A DNA stretch of 32,331 bases from assembly GCA_016182805.1 (NCBI GenBank), contig JACPFV010000055.1:1-32331 (forward strand). The letters are read 5' to 3'. The notes beneath the pieces were generated by a model. It ran no database searches and had not been told where the DNA came from. It saw only the letters and a program-made list of their open reading frames with translations. This stretch comes from Gammaproteobacteria bacterium. GTDB lineage: Bacteria > Pseudomonadota > Gammaproteobacteria > Nevskiales > Nevskiaceae. Numbering within the stretch: the stretch's first letter is position 1; every line of letters starts with the position of its first letter. The translations under genes and the position numbers were made by a program. Below are positions 7,368-16,922 of this stretch, piece after piece.

Positions 7368-9079
7368 AAGAGCTGGTTGCGCAGGAGGTGCGCCCGTGGC
7401 GGCGGCGGGCGGTGCTGGGCCTGCTCGCGCTCGGCGCCATCGCGGTGCTGGGCCGCGCGTTCCAGCTCACCGTGGTCGAGCGCGAATTTCTGACGCGCGA
7501 AAGCGACAAGCGCGCCCAGCGCACCGTGGCGGTGCCGGCGCATCGCGGCGCCATCCGCGACCGCCGCGGCGAGCCGCTGGCGCTGTCGGCGCCGGTGGAC
7601 TCGCTGTGGGCGATTCCCTCCGAAGTGCTGGATGCGCCGGAATACGTCGCGCCGCTGGCCAAGCTGCTGGGGCAGGCGCCGGCAGAGCTGCGCGGCTTTC
7701 TGCGCACGCGCCGCGAGCGCTCGTTCGTTTACCTGCGGCGGCACATGGACCCGGACGCGGCCAAGCGCGTGCTCGCGCTCAAGGCGCCGGGCGTGTTCGC
7801 GCAGCGCGAGTACCGCCGCTACTACCCGGCCGGCGAGGTGGCGGCGCAACTGGTCGGCTTCTGCGACGTCGACGGCCGCGGCCAGGAGGGCCTGGAGGCG
7901 GCGCAGAACGCGATCCTGGCCGGCCAGGCCGGCAAGCGCCGCGTGATCCGCGACCGCTCCGGCCGGGTGGTCGAGGAAGGCGGCGACTACGAGCCGGCGG
8001 AGCCGGGGCGCGACGTGGAGCTGTCCATCGATCTGCGCCTGCAGTACCTGGCGTACCGCGAATTGAAGGCGGCGGTCGGCGAGCATCGCGCGCTCGGCGG
8101 CCTGGCGGTGGTGGCCGACGCGCAGACCGGGGAAATCCTGGCCACGGCGAGCCAGCCCGGCTTCAATCCCAACCGGCCGGACGAGCGCGGCGACGCCGAC
8201 GCCGTGCGCAACCGCGCGCTCGCCGACCTGTTCGAGCCGGGATCGACGGTCAAGCCGCTGCTGGTGGCGCAGGCGCTAGAGCAGGGCCGCTTCCGCCCGG
8301 ACAGCCGCATCGACACGCATCCGGGCTATCTCAAGCTCGGCGCCTTCACGGTCAAGGACGTGCATCCGCTGCCGCAGATGAACTTGGCCGAGCTGCTGCG
8401 CCATTCCAGCAACGTCGGCGCGGCGCGCATCGGCCTGGCGCTGGGCGCCGAGTCGGTGTGGAACGGCTACCAGAAGTTCGGCTTCGGCGAGCCGCTGAGC
8501 CTCGGCTTTCCCGGCGAGGCGCGCGGCGTGTTCCGCCCGCATGGCGAATGGGGCCTGATCGCCACCGCCACGGCCTCGTACGGCTACGGCCTGTCGCTCA
8601 CCGCGCTGCACCTGGTGCGCGCCTACGCCGGCCTGGCCAACGACGGTTTGATGCCGGCGCTGAGCCTGCTGGCATCCGGGCGCTACACGCCGCCGCAGCG
8701 GGCCGTGTCCGCCGAGGTCGCGCAGGCGGTGCGCCACCTGATGGCCGGCGTGGTCAGCGAGGGCACGGGCGCCAAGGCGCGCGTCCCCGGCTATACGGTG
8801 GCCGGCAAGACCGGCACGGTGCGCAAGGTCGCGGCCGGCGGCGGCTACGACGAGGGCCGCCATCAGGCCACGTTCCTCGGCATCGTGCCGGCGGAGCGGC
8901 CGCGCCTGGTGGGCCTGGTGATGATCGACCAGCCGGCCGCCGGCAGCTACTACGGCGGCCAGGTCGCGGCGCCGGTGTTTTCGGCGGTGATGCAGGGCGC
9001 GCTGCGCCTGCTGCAAATCGCGCCCGACGAGATGCCGGCGACGCAGGCCGCGGCGGCCGGCGTGGAGCGCCACACGTGA
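7355..9079 (+). CDS. ftsI: peptidoglycan D,D-transpeptidase FtsI (PBP3)
   Basis: Septal class B penicillin-binding protein that cross-links peptidoglycan made by FtsW. GTG at 7355 is chosen because GAGGAGG (7341-7347) sits 7 nt upstream; product 574 residues (E. coli 588). A single membrane anchor lies at about 19-36, then the dimerisation domain (HRGAIRDRRGEPLA, RRYYPAGEVAAQLVGF), and the transpeptidase domain with Ser297 in EPGSTVKP, the S351-S-N motif (HSSNVG) and K485-T-G (AGKTGT). All three penicillin-binding motifs are intact. The end overlaps murE by 4 nt (GTGA). Confidence 0.96.
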   Translation: MGAVKELVAQEVRPWRRRAVLGLLALGAIAVLGRAFQLTVVEREFLTRESDKRAQRTVAVPAHRGAIRDRRGEPLALSAPVDSLWAIPSEVLDAPEYVAPLAKLLGQAPAELRGFLRTRRERSFVYLRRHMDPDAAKRVLALKAPGVFAQREYRRYYPAGEVAAQLVGFCDVDGRGQEGLEAAQNAILAGQAGKRRVIRDRSGRVVEEGGDYEPAEPGRDVELSIDLRLQYLAYRELKAAVGEHRALGGLAVVADAQTGEILATASQPGFNPNRPDERGDADAVRNRALADLFEPGSTVKPLLVAQALEQGRFRPDSRIDTHPGYLKLGAFTVKDVHPLPQMNLAELLRHSSNVGAARIGLALGAESVWNGYQKFGFGEPLSLGFPGEARGVFRPHGEWGLIATATASYGYGLSLTALHLVRAYAGLANDGLMPALSLLASGRYTPPQRAVSAEVAQAVRHLMAGVVSEGTGAKARVPGYTVAGKTGTVRKVAAGGGYDEGRHQATFLGIVPAERPRLVGLVMIDQPAAGSYYGGQVAAPVFSAVMQGALRLLQIAPDEMPATQAAAAGVERHT

Positions 9080-10581
9080 GCGTCCCGACCCGCCACCGCG
9101 AAACGCGCCTGCCGCTCCTGCTCAAGGGGCTGGCGGCCGGCGCGCCGAACCTGAGCGTCACCGGCCTGGAGATGGACAGCCGCCGGGTGCAGCCGGGCGA
9201 CCTGTTCCTGGCCTGCAAGGGCCACGCCCAGCACGGCCTGCGCTACCTGGAGCAGGCGAGCGCCAACGGCGCGGCCGCCGTCGCCTGGGAGCCGGTGCCG
9301 GGGGGTGAGACGCCGGCGGGACTGCCGACGGTGGCGGTGGAGCGGCTGTCCGAGCGGGTCGGCGAGATCGCCGCGCGCTTCTACGGCGATCCGTCCCGGC
9401 ATCTGTTCACGGTCGGCGTCACCGGCACCGACGGCAAGACCTCCACCGCGCACCTGGTCGCGCAGGCGCTCGACCGCCTCGGCCAGCCCTGCGCGTATCT
9501 CGGCACGCTGGGCTACGGCCGGCTGTCCGCGCTGCAGGATGCTTCGCACACCACGCCCGACCCGGTGCGCCTGCAGCGCATGCTGGCCGACTTCGTGGAG
9601 GCCGGCGCCAGCGCGGCGGCGATGGAAGTGTCCTCGCACGCGCTGGACCAGCGGCGCGTCGGCGGCATGAAGATCGACGTGGCGGTGCTGACCAACATCG
9701 GCCGCGACCACCTCGACTACCACCGCACCATCGAGAACTACGCCGCCGCCAAGCACCGCCTGTTCCGCCGCCCCGAGCTGAAGGCGGCGATCCTCAACCG
9801 CGACGACGACTTCGGCCGCGCCTGGTCGCACGAGTGCACCGGCACGCGCCACTGCGTGGTCTACGGCATCGGCGGCGCGGCGCCGGTGGGCGGGCGCTAC
9901 GTGCTGGCGGAGAACCTCCGGCTCGGCGCCGACGGGCTTTCGTTCGAGGTGCGCAGCTCCTGGGGCGCGGCGACGCTGCGCACGCGCCTGCTCGGTCGCT
10001 TCAACGCCTACAACCTGCTGGCCGCGCTGGCGGCGCTGCTCGAAAGGGACATCCCGCTTGCGGACGCCTGCGCCGCGCTGGCGCAGGCCGCGACCGTGCC
10101 GGGCCGCATCGAGGGCTTCCGCGGACCGAAGGCCAGGCCGCTGGTGGTGGTGGACTACGCCCACACGCCGCAGGCGCTGGAGCAGATCCTCAAGGCGGTG
10201 CGCGCGCACTGCGCCGGCCGCCTGTGGGCGGTGTTCGGCTGCGGCGGCGACCGCGACCGCGGCAAGCGCCCGCTGATGGGCGCGGCTGCCGCGCGGTTCG
10301 CCGACGCGGCGATCGTCACCGACGACAACCCGCGCAGCGAGGACCCGGCCGCGATCGTGGCCGAGATTCTGGCAAGCCCGGAGCCGGGAGCCGGGGTTCG
10401 GAACCTGCGCGTGATCCACGACCGGGCGCTTGCGATCAGGACCGCGGTCGCCGAAGCCGGGGAGAACGACGTTGTCGTCGTCGCCGGCAAGGGGCACGAG
10501 GACTATCAGATTTACGGCGGCGAGGTGCGCGAGTTCAGCGACCGCGCTTTCGTGGCCGAGCTGGTCGGGGCGAAGCCATGA
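9076..10581 (+). CDS. murE: UDP-MurNAc-L-Ala-D-Glu:meso-diaminopimelate ligase
   Basis: Adds the third residue of the peptidoglycan stem peptide in the cytoplasm, using ATP. 501 residues with the three Mur-ligase domains: N-terminal UDP-binding ([14 protein letters not shown]), ATP loop GTDGKTS at 117-123, the central [10 protein letters not shown] with a downstream AAKHRLF lysine that is probably the carbamylated one, and the C-terminal [21 protein letters not shown] and D417-N-P-R (the DNPR motif that marks meso-DAP specificity). GTG start overlaps the ftsI stop; the ATGA at the end starts murF. So the wall is probably DAP-type. Confidence 0.96.
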   Translation: MSVPTRHRETRLPLLLKGLAAGAPNLSVTGLEMDSRRVQPGDLFLACKGHAQHGLRYLEQASANGAAAVAWEPVPGGETPAGLPTVAVERLSERVGEIAARFYGDPSRHLFTVGVTGTDGKTSTAHLVAQALDRLGQPCAYLGTLGYGRLSALQDASHTTPDPVRLQRMLADFVEAGASAAAMEVSSHALDQRRVGGMKIDVAVLTNIGRDHLDYHRTIENYAAAKHRLFRRPELKAAILNRDDDFGRAWSHECTGTRHCVVYGIGGAAPVGGRYVLAENLRLGADGLSFEVRSSWGAATLRTRLLGRFNAYNLLAALAALLERDIPLADACAALAQAATVPGRIEGFRGPKARPLVVVDYAHTPQALEQILKAVRAHCAGRLWAVFGCGGDRDRGKRPLMGAAAARFADAAIVTDDNPRSEDPAAIVAEILASPEPGAGVRNLRVIHDRALAIRTAVAEAGENDVVVVAGKGHEDYQIYGGEVREFSDRAFVAELVGAKP

Positions 10582-11969
10582 CGGCGATTCCCGGCGCGAC
10601 GATGGAACACCTGTCCGGCCTCGCCCGGCGCCTGGCCGCGCCGCTGCGCGGCGCCGACGCCGCCTTCGCCCGCGTCGCGACCGACACGCGCGCGCTGGCC
10701 GCCGGCGACCTGTTCGTGGCGCTCAAGGGAGAGCGCTTCGACGGCCACGAGTTCGTGCGCCGCGCCGGCGAGCTGGGCGCCGCCGGCGCGCTGGTGTCGG
10801 CGCCGGTGGACTGCGGCCTGCCGCAGGTGGTGGTGCCCGACACGCTGCGCGCCTTGCAGGACTACGCGGCGTCCTGGCGCGGCGACTTTTCGATCCCGGT
10901 GGTGGGCGTCACCGGCAGCACCGGCAAGACCACCACCAAGCAGATGCTGGCGGCCGTGTTCGCGGCGCGCGGGCCGGTGCTGGCGACGCAGGGCAACCTC
11001 AACAACCACATCGGCGTGCCACTGACGCTGCTGACGCTGCGCCCGGAGCACCGCACCGCGGTGATCGAGATGGGCGCCAACCACCTGGGCGAGATCGCGC
11101 TGCTGGCGTCCATCGCGCGGCCCGACGTGGGCGTCGTGACGCAGGCCGGCGACGCGCACCTCGAAGGCTTCGGTTCGCGCGAGGGCGTGGCGCGCGGCAA
11201 GGGCGAGATGTTCTCCGGCCTGCGCGGTCGCGGCGTCGCCGTCATCAACGCCGACGACCGCTCCGCTTCGCTGTGGAAGCAGCTCGCGGGCGGCGCCTCG
11301 ATCCTGACTTTCGGCTTCGATGCCGAGGCCGACGTGCGCGCCCTGCGCGTCGAGCCGTTCCCGGAGGAGGCGCCGAGCGGCATGCGTTTCGAGCTGCGCG
11401 CGCCGGAAGGGCGCGTGACGGTGGAGCTGAACCTGCCCGGCCGGCACAACGTGGCCAACGCGCTGGCGGCAGCGGCCTGCGGCGTGGCGCTGGGCATGGA
11501 CCTGGCCGACATCGCGGCGGGCCTGGCGCGCGTGCAGCCGGTCGCCGGGCGCCTGTCGTGGAAGGCGACGCCGGAAGGCGCACGCCTGCTCGACGACACC
11601 TACAACGCCAATCCGACTTCGCTGCGCGCCGGCCTGGAGCTGCTGGGCCAGGTCGCCGGCGAGCGCTGGCTGGTGCTGGGCAACATGGGCGAGCTGGGGC
11701 CGGACAGCGCGCAGATCCACTTCGAGGCCGGCAAGACCGCCAAGGCCATGGGCGTGCAGCGGCTGTTCACGGTCGGCGAGCTGGCGCAGGCCGCCGCGCG
11801 CGGCTTCGGCGCCGGCGCGCAGCATTTCGGCGACGCGGCGGAGCTGGCGCAGGCGCTGCGCCCGCAGCTCTCGCCCAAGGTCGTCGCACTCGTCAAAGGC
11901 TCGCGGTCGTCGCGCATGGAGCGCGTGGTGGCGGCGCTGACGCTCCAGGACGAACACGGGGGACACTGA
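10578..11969 (+). CDS. murF: UDP-MurNAc-tripeptide:D-alanyl-D-alanine ligase
   Basis: Joins D-Ala-D-Ala (from Ddl) to the UDP-MurNAc-tripeptide. 463 residues. ATP loop GSTGKTT at 113-119, [22 protein letters not shown], and the C-terminal [17 protein letters not shown] and [12 protein letters not shown] motifs are all as in the family. ATG overlaps the murE stop by 4 nt; an alternative ATG 8 codons later is less likely. The stop overlaps the mraY start (TGATG). Confidence 0.96.
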   Translation: MTAIPGATMEHLSGLARRLAAPLRGADAAFARVATDTRALAAGDLFVALKGERFDGHEFVRRAGELGAAGALVSAPVDCGLPQVVVPDTLRALQDYAASWRGDFSIPVVGVTGSTGKTTTKQMLAAVFAARGPVLATQGNLNNHIGVPLTLLTLRPEHRTAVIEMGANHLGEIALLASIARPDVGVVTQAGDAHLEGFGSREGVARGKGEMFSGLRGRGVAVINADDRSASLWKQLAGGASILTFGFDAEADVRALRVEPFPEEAPSGMRFELRAPEGRVTVELNLPGRHNVANALAAAACGVALGMDLADIAAGLARVQPVAGRLSWKATPEGARLLDDTYNANPTSLRAGLELLGQVAGERWLVLGNMGELGPDSAQIHFEAGKTAKAMGVQRLFTVGELAQAAARGFGAGAQHFGDAAELAQALRPQLSPKVVALVKGSRSSRMERVVAALTLQDEHGGH

Positions 11970-13051
11970 TGCTTTATCACCTTGCGCAACAGTTGCAGGA
12001 CGTCGTCGGCGCGTTTCGCCTGTTCAACTACCTCACGTTCCGCGCAATCCTGGGCATCCTCACGGCGCTGGTGTTCGCGTTCGTGTTCGGCCCCTGGATG
12101 ATCGAGAAGCTGTACCACTTCAAGTTCGGCCAGGTGGTGCGCGACGACGGCCCGCAGACGCATCTCAAGAAGAGCGGCACGCCGACCATGGGCGGCACGC
12201 TGATCCTGGCCGGCGTCACCGTCTCGACGCTGATGTGGGCGGACCTGTCCAACCGCTTCGTCTGGTTCGCCTTGCTGGTCACGGTGGCGTTCGGCCTGGT
12301 CGGCTTCGCCGACGACTTCAAGAAGATCAAGTACCGCTCGTCCAAGGGCCTGTCCGCGCGCGAGAAGTACTTCTGGCTGTCGCTGGCGGGCTTTGCCATT
12401 TCCGCCGCGATCCATTTCACCGCGCGCACGCCGGTGGAGACCGCGCTGATCGTGCCGCTGTTCAAGGACGTGGTGATCCCGCTCGGCTGGTTCTTCATCC
12501 CCTGGGCGTACCTGGTCATCGTCGGCACCAGCAACGCGGTGAACCTGACCGACGGCCTCGACGGCCTCGCCATCATGCCCTGCGTGCTGGTGGCCTCGGC
12601 GCTGGCGGTGTTCGCCTACGCCTCCGGCAACGTCAAGATCGCGACCTATCTTGGGATTCCGTCTATCGCCGGCGTCGGCGAGCTGGCGGTGTTCTGCACC
12701 GCCATCGCCGGCGCGGGCCTGGGCTTCCTGTGGTTCAACGCCTATCCGGCGCAGGTGTTCATGGGCGACGTCGGCGCGCTGGCCCTGGGGGCGGCGCTGG
12801 GCGTGGTGGCGGTGCTGGTGCGCCAGGAGATCGTGCTGGCGATCATGGGCGGCGTGTTCGTCGCCGAGACCGTCTCGGTGATCCTCCAGGTGGCGTCGTA
12901 CAAGCTGTACAAGCGCCGCATCTTCCGCATGGCGCCGCTGCACCACCACTACGAGCTGAAGGGCTGGCCGGAGCCCAAGATCATCGTGCGCTTCTGGATC
13001 GTCACGCTGATCCTGGTCCTGGTCGGCCTTGCGACATTGAAGGTGCGGTAG
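11969..13051 (+). CDS. mraY: phospho-MurNAc-pentapeptide translocase MraY
   Basis: Integral membrane enzyme that transfers phospho-MurNAc-pentapeptide to undecaprenyl phosphate, forming lipid I. Exactly 360 residues, as in E. coli. About ten membrane helices can be seen. Motifs: TPTMGG (71-76), GFADD with the first aspartates at about 115-116, [28 protein letters not shown] and the histidine cluster [14 protein letters not shown] near the C-terminus. The stop TAG directly abuts the murD ATG with no gap. Confidence 0.97.
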   Translation: MLYHLAQQLQDVVGAFRLFNYLTFRAILGILTALVFAFVFGPWMIEKLYHFKFGQVVRDDGPQTHLKKSGTPTMGGTLILAGVTVSTLMWADLSNRFVWFALLVTVAFGLVGFADDFKKIKYRSSKGLSAREKYFWLSLAGFAISAAIHFTARTPVETALIVPLFKDVVIPLGWFFIPWAYLVIVGTSNAVNLTDGLDGLAIMPCVLVASALAVFAYASGNVKIATYLGIPSIAGVGELAVFCTAIAGAGLGFLWFNAYPAQVFMGDVGALALGAALGVVAVLVRQEIVLAIMGGVFVAETVSVILQVASYKLYKRRIFRMAPLHHHYELKGWPEPKIIVRFWIVTLILVLVGLATLKVR

Positions 13052-14368
13052 ATGAAAGGACGCCGCTACCTCGTGATCGGCCTCGGCAAGACCGGGGCTT
13101 CGGCGGTGCGCTACCTGACCCAGCGCGGCGCCAAGGTCACGGCCACCGACAGCCGTGCGCAGCCGCCGGGCCTGGCGGAAGTGCAGGGCCTGGGCGCGGA
13201 GCTGCGCCTGGGCGGCTTTTCCGCACCGGAGCCGCCGACCCAGTTCGCGACCGCGGTGGTGTCGCCGGGCGTGCCGCTGCAGGAACCCTTCATCCAGCAG
13301 CTCGCCGCCGCCGGCGTGCGCCTGGTCGGCGACATCGAGCTGTTCGCCAAGGCGGCGGAGGCCCCGGTCATCGGCATCACCGGCGCCAACGGCAAGAGCA
13401 CCGTCACCACGCTGGTGGGCGAGATGGCGCAGCGCGCCGGTCTGCGCACCGCGGTCGGCGGCAACCTGGGCACGCCGGCGCTCGACCTGATCGACGGCAC
13501 GGTGCAGCTCTACGTGCTGGAGCTGTCCAGCTTCCAGCTCGAGCTGACGCGCAGCCTGCGCTGCAAGTCGGCGACGATCCTCAACATCAGCGAGGACCAC
13601 CTCGACCGCCACGGCTCGATGGAGGCGTACGCCGCGGCCAAGGCGCGCATCTTCACCGGCTGCGGTACCGCGGTGGTCAACCGCGAGGACCCGATCGCGA
13701 TGCGGCACGCGCCGCGCAAGGCCGTCAGCTTCGGCCTCGACGTGCCCTCGGTCGGCCACTACGGCCTGCTGCGCGACGACGGCGAGGACTGGCTGGCGCG
13801 CGGGCCGCAGAAGCTGCTATGCCTGTCCGAGCTGCGCATCCAGGGCCTGCACAACGCGGCCAACGCGCTGGCGGCGGTCGCGCTGGCCGACGCGGCCGCC
13901 ATCCCGCGCGAGGCGAGCCTGGCGGCGCTGCGCGAGTTCCGCGGCCTGCGCCACCGCTGCGAATTCGTCGCCGATACCGGCGGCGTCGCCTGGCTCAACG
14001 ACTCCAAGGGCACCAACGTCGGCGCGACGCTGGCCGCGCTGGCCGGACTGCCGGGTCCGATCGTCTGGCTCGGCGGCGGCCAGGGCAAGGGCCAGGATTT
14101 CGCGCCGCTGCGCGCGCCGCTGCAGGACAAGGGTCGCGCCGCGATCCTGTACGGCCAGGACGCGGACCAGATCGCGCTGGCGCTGGCCGGCGCTCTGCCG
14201 ATCTACCGCGAGCCGGACCTCGCCGCCGCCGTGCGGCGCGCCCGCGCGCTGGCGCGGCCGGGCGACCGCGTGCTGCTGTCGCCGGCCTGCGCCAGCCTGG
14301 ACCAGTTCAAGAACTACGAGGAGCGCGGCGAGCGCTTCTGCGCCCTGGCGCGGGAGGGAGCGGCATGA
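13052..14368 (+). CDS. murD: UDP-MurNAc-L-alanine:D-glutamate ligase
   Basis: Second amino-acid ligase of the stem peptide. 438 residues, the same as E. coli. N-terminal Rossmann-like GLGKTGAS (10-17), ATP loop GANGKST at 111-117, ELSSFQLE, NISEDHLDRHGSMEAYAAAKARIF, and in the C-terminal domain FRGLRHRCE, NDSKGTNVGATLAAL and LLSPACASLDQFKNYEERGERF. The last motif is diagnostic for MurD. ATGA overlap with ftsW. Confidence 0.96.
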   Translation: MKGRRYLVIGLGKTGASAVRYLTQRGAKVTATDSRAQPPGLAEVQGLGAELRLGGFSAPEPPTQFATAVVSPGVPLQEPFIQQLAAAGVRLVGDIELFAKAAEAPVIGITGANGKSTVTTLVGEMAQRAGLRTAVGGNLGTPALDLIDGTVQLYVLELSSFQLELTRSLRCKSATILNISEDHLDRHGSMEAYAAAKARIFTGCGTAVVNREDPIAMRHAPRKAVSFGLDVPSVGHYGLLRDDGEDWLARGPQKLLCLSELRIQGLHNAANALAAVALADAAAIPREASLAALREFRGLRHRCEFVADTGGVAWLNDSKGTNVGATLAALAGLPGPIVWLGGGQGKGQDFAPLRAPLQDKGRAAILYGQDADQIALALAGALPIYREPDLAAAVRRARALARPGDRVLLSPACASLDQFKNYEERGERFCALAREGAA

Positions 14369-15582
14369 TCGCTGCGCTGCGCGGCTGGCTGAGCGGAGAC
14401 GGCGCGGCGCCGGTCGGGCGCGCCGTGGCGCGCCTGCGCTCCGCGCAGCCGCAGGGCTTGGACCCGACGTTCTGCCTGGCGGCGGCCGTGTTGCTCGCAT
14501 GGGGCCTGGTGATGGTCGCCTCCGCTTCGGTCGCCGTCGGCGAGCAGGCCGGCGACGGCTCGCTGCACTTCTTCTACAAGCAGCTCGGCTACGCCGGGCT
14601 GGGCGTGCTGGCCGGCGCGCTGGCCTTCGTGGTGCCGATGCAGAGCTGGGAGCAGAGCGGCTGGACGCTGCTGGCCTTCGCCGTGTTCCTGCTCGGGCTG
14701 GTGCTGATCCCGGGCGTGGGGATCAAGGTCAACAACGCGCGGCGCTGGCTCGACCTGGAACTGTTCCGTTTGCAGGCCTCCGAGCCGGCGCGCCTGGCGC
14801 TGATCATGTACTTCGCCGGCGCGCTGGTACGGCGCCAGGCCGCGGTGCAGAACCGCCTGCCGGCGCTGGTCAAGCTGCTGCTGCCGCTGGGCTTCGCCGC
14901 GGCGCTGCTGCTGCTGGAGCCGGACTTCGGCGCCGCCGCGGTGCTGTTCGGCGTGGCGTTGCTGATGCTGTTCATGGCCGGCGCGCGGCTGCTGCACCTG
15001 GGCGCGCTGGGGCTGGCAGTCGGCGGCCTGGGCGCGGTGCTGATCGTCACCGCCGCCTACCGCTTGCGTCGCCTCCTGTCTTTCACCGATCCCTGGGCCG
15101 ACATCAACAACGGCGGCTGGCAGCTCGCGCAGTCGCTGATCGCGGTCGGCCGCGGCGAGTGGACCGGCGTGGGCCTGGGCAACAGCCTGCAAAAGCTGCT
15201 GTACCTGCCGGAGCGCCATACCGACTTCATCTTCGCGATCCTGGCCGAGGAATTCGGCCTGCTCGGCATCCTCGTGCTGCTGGCGCTGTTCGGCGTGCTG
15301 GTGTGGCGCGGCTTCGCCATCGCCGCCGCCGCCGAGACGCGCAACCGCCGCTTCTCCGCCTATCTCGCGTACGGGCTGTCCACCTGGGTCGGCTTGCAGG
15401 CGCTGGTCAACATGGCGGTGAACATGGGCCTGCTGCCGACCAAGGGCCTGACGCTGCCGCTGATCAGCTACGGCGGGTCCAGCCTGGTCACGGTGTGCGT
15501 GCTGCTGGCGCTGATCCTGCGCGTGGACTACGAAAACCGCGTCGAGGCCAGCCGTGCGCCGGCCGGGGGATTCGGCGCATGA
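14365..15582 (+). CDS. ftsW: peptidoglycan glycosyltransferase FtsW
   Basis: SEDS-family polymerase of lipid II at the septum, working with FtsI. 405 residues, with roughly ten membrane helices. Motifs: LVMVASAS in the first helix, the basic NNARRWLDLE stretch, FRLQASEPARLALIMYFA, LLLEPDFGAAAV, RLLSFTDPWAD, GGWQLAQSLIAVGRGEWTGVGLG, LPERHTDFIFAILAEEFG and the C-terminal TLPLISYGGSSL. ATG overlaps the murD stop. Its stop TGA (15580-15582) overlaps an ATG that begins a vestigial copy of murG, the likely ancestral ftsW-murG junction. Confidence 0.96.
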   Translation: MIAALRGWLSGDGAAPVGRAVARLRSAQPQGLDPTFCLAAAVLLAWGLVMVASASVAVGEQAGDGSLHFFYKQLGYAGLGVLAGALAFVVPMQSWEQSGWTLLAFAVFLLGLVLIPGVGIKVNNARRWLDLELFRLQASEPARLALIMYFAGALVRRQAAVQNRLPALVKLLLPLGFAAALLLLEPDFGAAAVLFGVALLMLFMAGARLLHLGALGLAVGGLGAVLIVTAAYRLRRLLSFTDPWADINNGGWQLAQSLIAVGRGEWTGVGLGNSLQKLLYLPERHTDFIFAILAEEFGLLGILVLLALFGVLVWRGFAIAAAAETRNRRFSAYLAYGLSTWVGLQALVNMAVNMGLLPTKGLTLPLISYGGSSLVTVCVLLALILRVDYENRVEASRAPAGGFGA

Positions 15583-15731
15583 AAGTCATGGTCATGGCGG
15601 GGCGAGTCGCATTGCTCCGCGAGCACTGCTCGCGAATGCGGCGAGCGCCCGAGGCAGGATTGCCGAGGGCCGGGGTTCTTAGCGAGGCCAGGACGGCCGA
15701 GCTTAGAACCACATGGTGGGAGATGCCATGA
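15579..15731 (+). pseudogene. vestigial murG start, copy A: 50-codon coupled leader ORF
   Basis: Starts ATGAAAGTCATGGTCATGG and encodes MKVMVMAG, the murG N-terminus, before entering unrelated sequence; 21 of the first 24 bases match the true murG start at 15865. The ATG overlaps the ftsW stop (ATGA), where murG would be expected to begin in an uninterrupted cluster, with GGGGGA (15565-15570) upstream. The frame stays open for 50 codons and stops at TGA 15729-15731, which itself overlaps the ATG of copy B. It is either a decayed remnant or a translated coupling peptide; there is no evidence that the peptide has a function. Confidence 0.6.
15608..15710 (+). repeat. palindromic insert 1 (between murG start copies A and B)
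   Basis: The insert spans about 15603-15727. It contains a strong hairpin at 15608-15640: inner arms CGCGAGCA/TGCTCGCG around a single base, outer arms CGCATT/AATGCG. A second lies at 15674-15710: GGTTCT/AGAACC continuing through AGC/GCT with one mismatch and nested GGCC/GGCC. It ends with GGGAG (15718-15722), which provides a ribosome-binding site 5 nt before copy B. It has no transposase, so it is a small non-autonomous or REP-like element. Confidence 0.65.
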
Positions 15732-15868
15732 AGGTGATGATCATGGCCGGTGGTACGGGGGGGCGTGCCGGGGTTTCGAGGACTGCCTTGAATGGCAGTC
15801 CGAGCCGGTGCGCGACCGGCCATGGATGGCCGGGCCGGAACCCGGCACCAGGGAAGGTGGGGCCATGA
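15728..15868 (+). pseudogene. vestigial murG start, copy B: 46-codon coupled leader ORF
   Basis: Its first 35 bases match the true murG start at 33 positions, and the two differences are synonymous third-codon changes (AAG/AAA, GTG/GTC). It reads [12 protein letters not shown] and then diverges into insert 2. The frame remains open for 46 codons and stops at TGA 15866-15868, overlapping the real murG ATG at 15865 (ATGA). GGGAG at 15718-15722 is a plausible ribosome-binding site. The synonymous-only divergence hints that this copy was once translated as functional murG sequence. Confidence 0.6.
15765..15848 (+). repeat. palindromic insert 2 with inverted ends (between murG start copies B and C)
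   Basis: Imperfect terminal inverted repeats GTGCCGGG (15765-15772) and CCCGGCAC (15841-15848) enclose two hairpins. One pairs GGACTGCC (15780-15787) with GGCAGTCC (15794-15801). The other is the palindrome CCGGCCATGGATGGCCGG (15816-15833). A 23-bp core at 15816-15838 recurs exactly at 23508-23530. After the element, AAGG (15854-15857) sits 7 nt before the murG ATG. The design resembles a MITE or REP-type element. Confidence 0.7.
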
Positions 15869-16922
15869 AAGTCATGATCATGGCCGGTGGTACGGGGGGT
15901 CATGTGTACCCCGCGCTCGCCGTCGCCCACCGCCTGCGCGAGCAGAAGCACGACATCGTCTGGATGGGCACGCCGGATAGCTTCGAGGCGCGGGTGGTGC
16001 CGCAGCACGACTTCCCGATCGAGTTCGTGCGCATCTCCGGCCTGCGCGGCAAGGGCCTGCTCAAGCTGCTGCTGGCGCCCTTCCTGCTGCTGCGCGCGAT
16101 CGCGGATGCGTGGACGATCCTGGAACGCCAGCGGCCCGACGTCGTGCTGGGCATGGGCGGCTTCGCTTCCGGCCCCGGCGGCATCGCCTCCTGGCTGCTC
16201 AAGCGCCCGCTGGCGATCCACGAGCAGAACGCCGTGGCCGGCCTGACCAACCGCTGGCTGGCGCGCCTGGCGCGCCGCGTGCTGCAAGCCTTCCCGAACA
16301 CTTTCGCGAACGGCAAGACCGTCGGCAACCCGGTGCGCGAGGCGGTGGCCGCGGTGCCGCCGCCGGAGTCGCGCCTGTGGGGCCGCAAGGGGCCGCTCAA
16401 CGTGCTGGTGGTCGGCGGCAGCCAGGGCGCGCGCGCGTTGAACGAGATCGTGCCGGAGGCGCTGTGCCTGATCCCGGTGGAGGAACGGCCCAACGTGCGC
16501 CATCAGGCCGGGCGCACTTTGGCGGCGGCCAAGGCCCGCTACGAAAAGCTCGGGCTGGACGTGCCCCTTACCGCCTTCATCGAGGACATGGCCTCGGCCT
16601 ACGCCTGGGCCGATCTGGTGGTCTGCCGCGCCGGCGCCTCGACCGTCGCCGAACTGGCCGCCGCGGGCTGCGCCGCGGTGCTGGTTCCGTTCCCGGCGGC
16701 GGTGGACGACCACCAGACCAGGAACGCCGAGTACCTGGTGCGGGCCGGCGCGGCGATCCTGATCCAGGAGCGCCATCTGACTCCGCAGAAGCTGGCGGAC
16801 ACCTTGCGGATGCTCAACGCCGACCGCACGCGCGTGCTGGCGATGGCCGCCGCGGCGCGGCGCGCGGCCTGGCCCAGCGCGACCGACGCCATCGTCGAGC
16901 AGGTGAAGGAGGCGGCGCTGCC

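Noticed and set aside
15808-15864. 19-residue N-terminal extension of MurG from GTG 15808
   Set aside because: It is encoded by the palindromic insert, has no conserved residues, and the canonical [13 protein letters not shown] start follows with its own ribosome-binding site.
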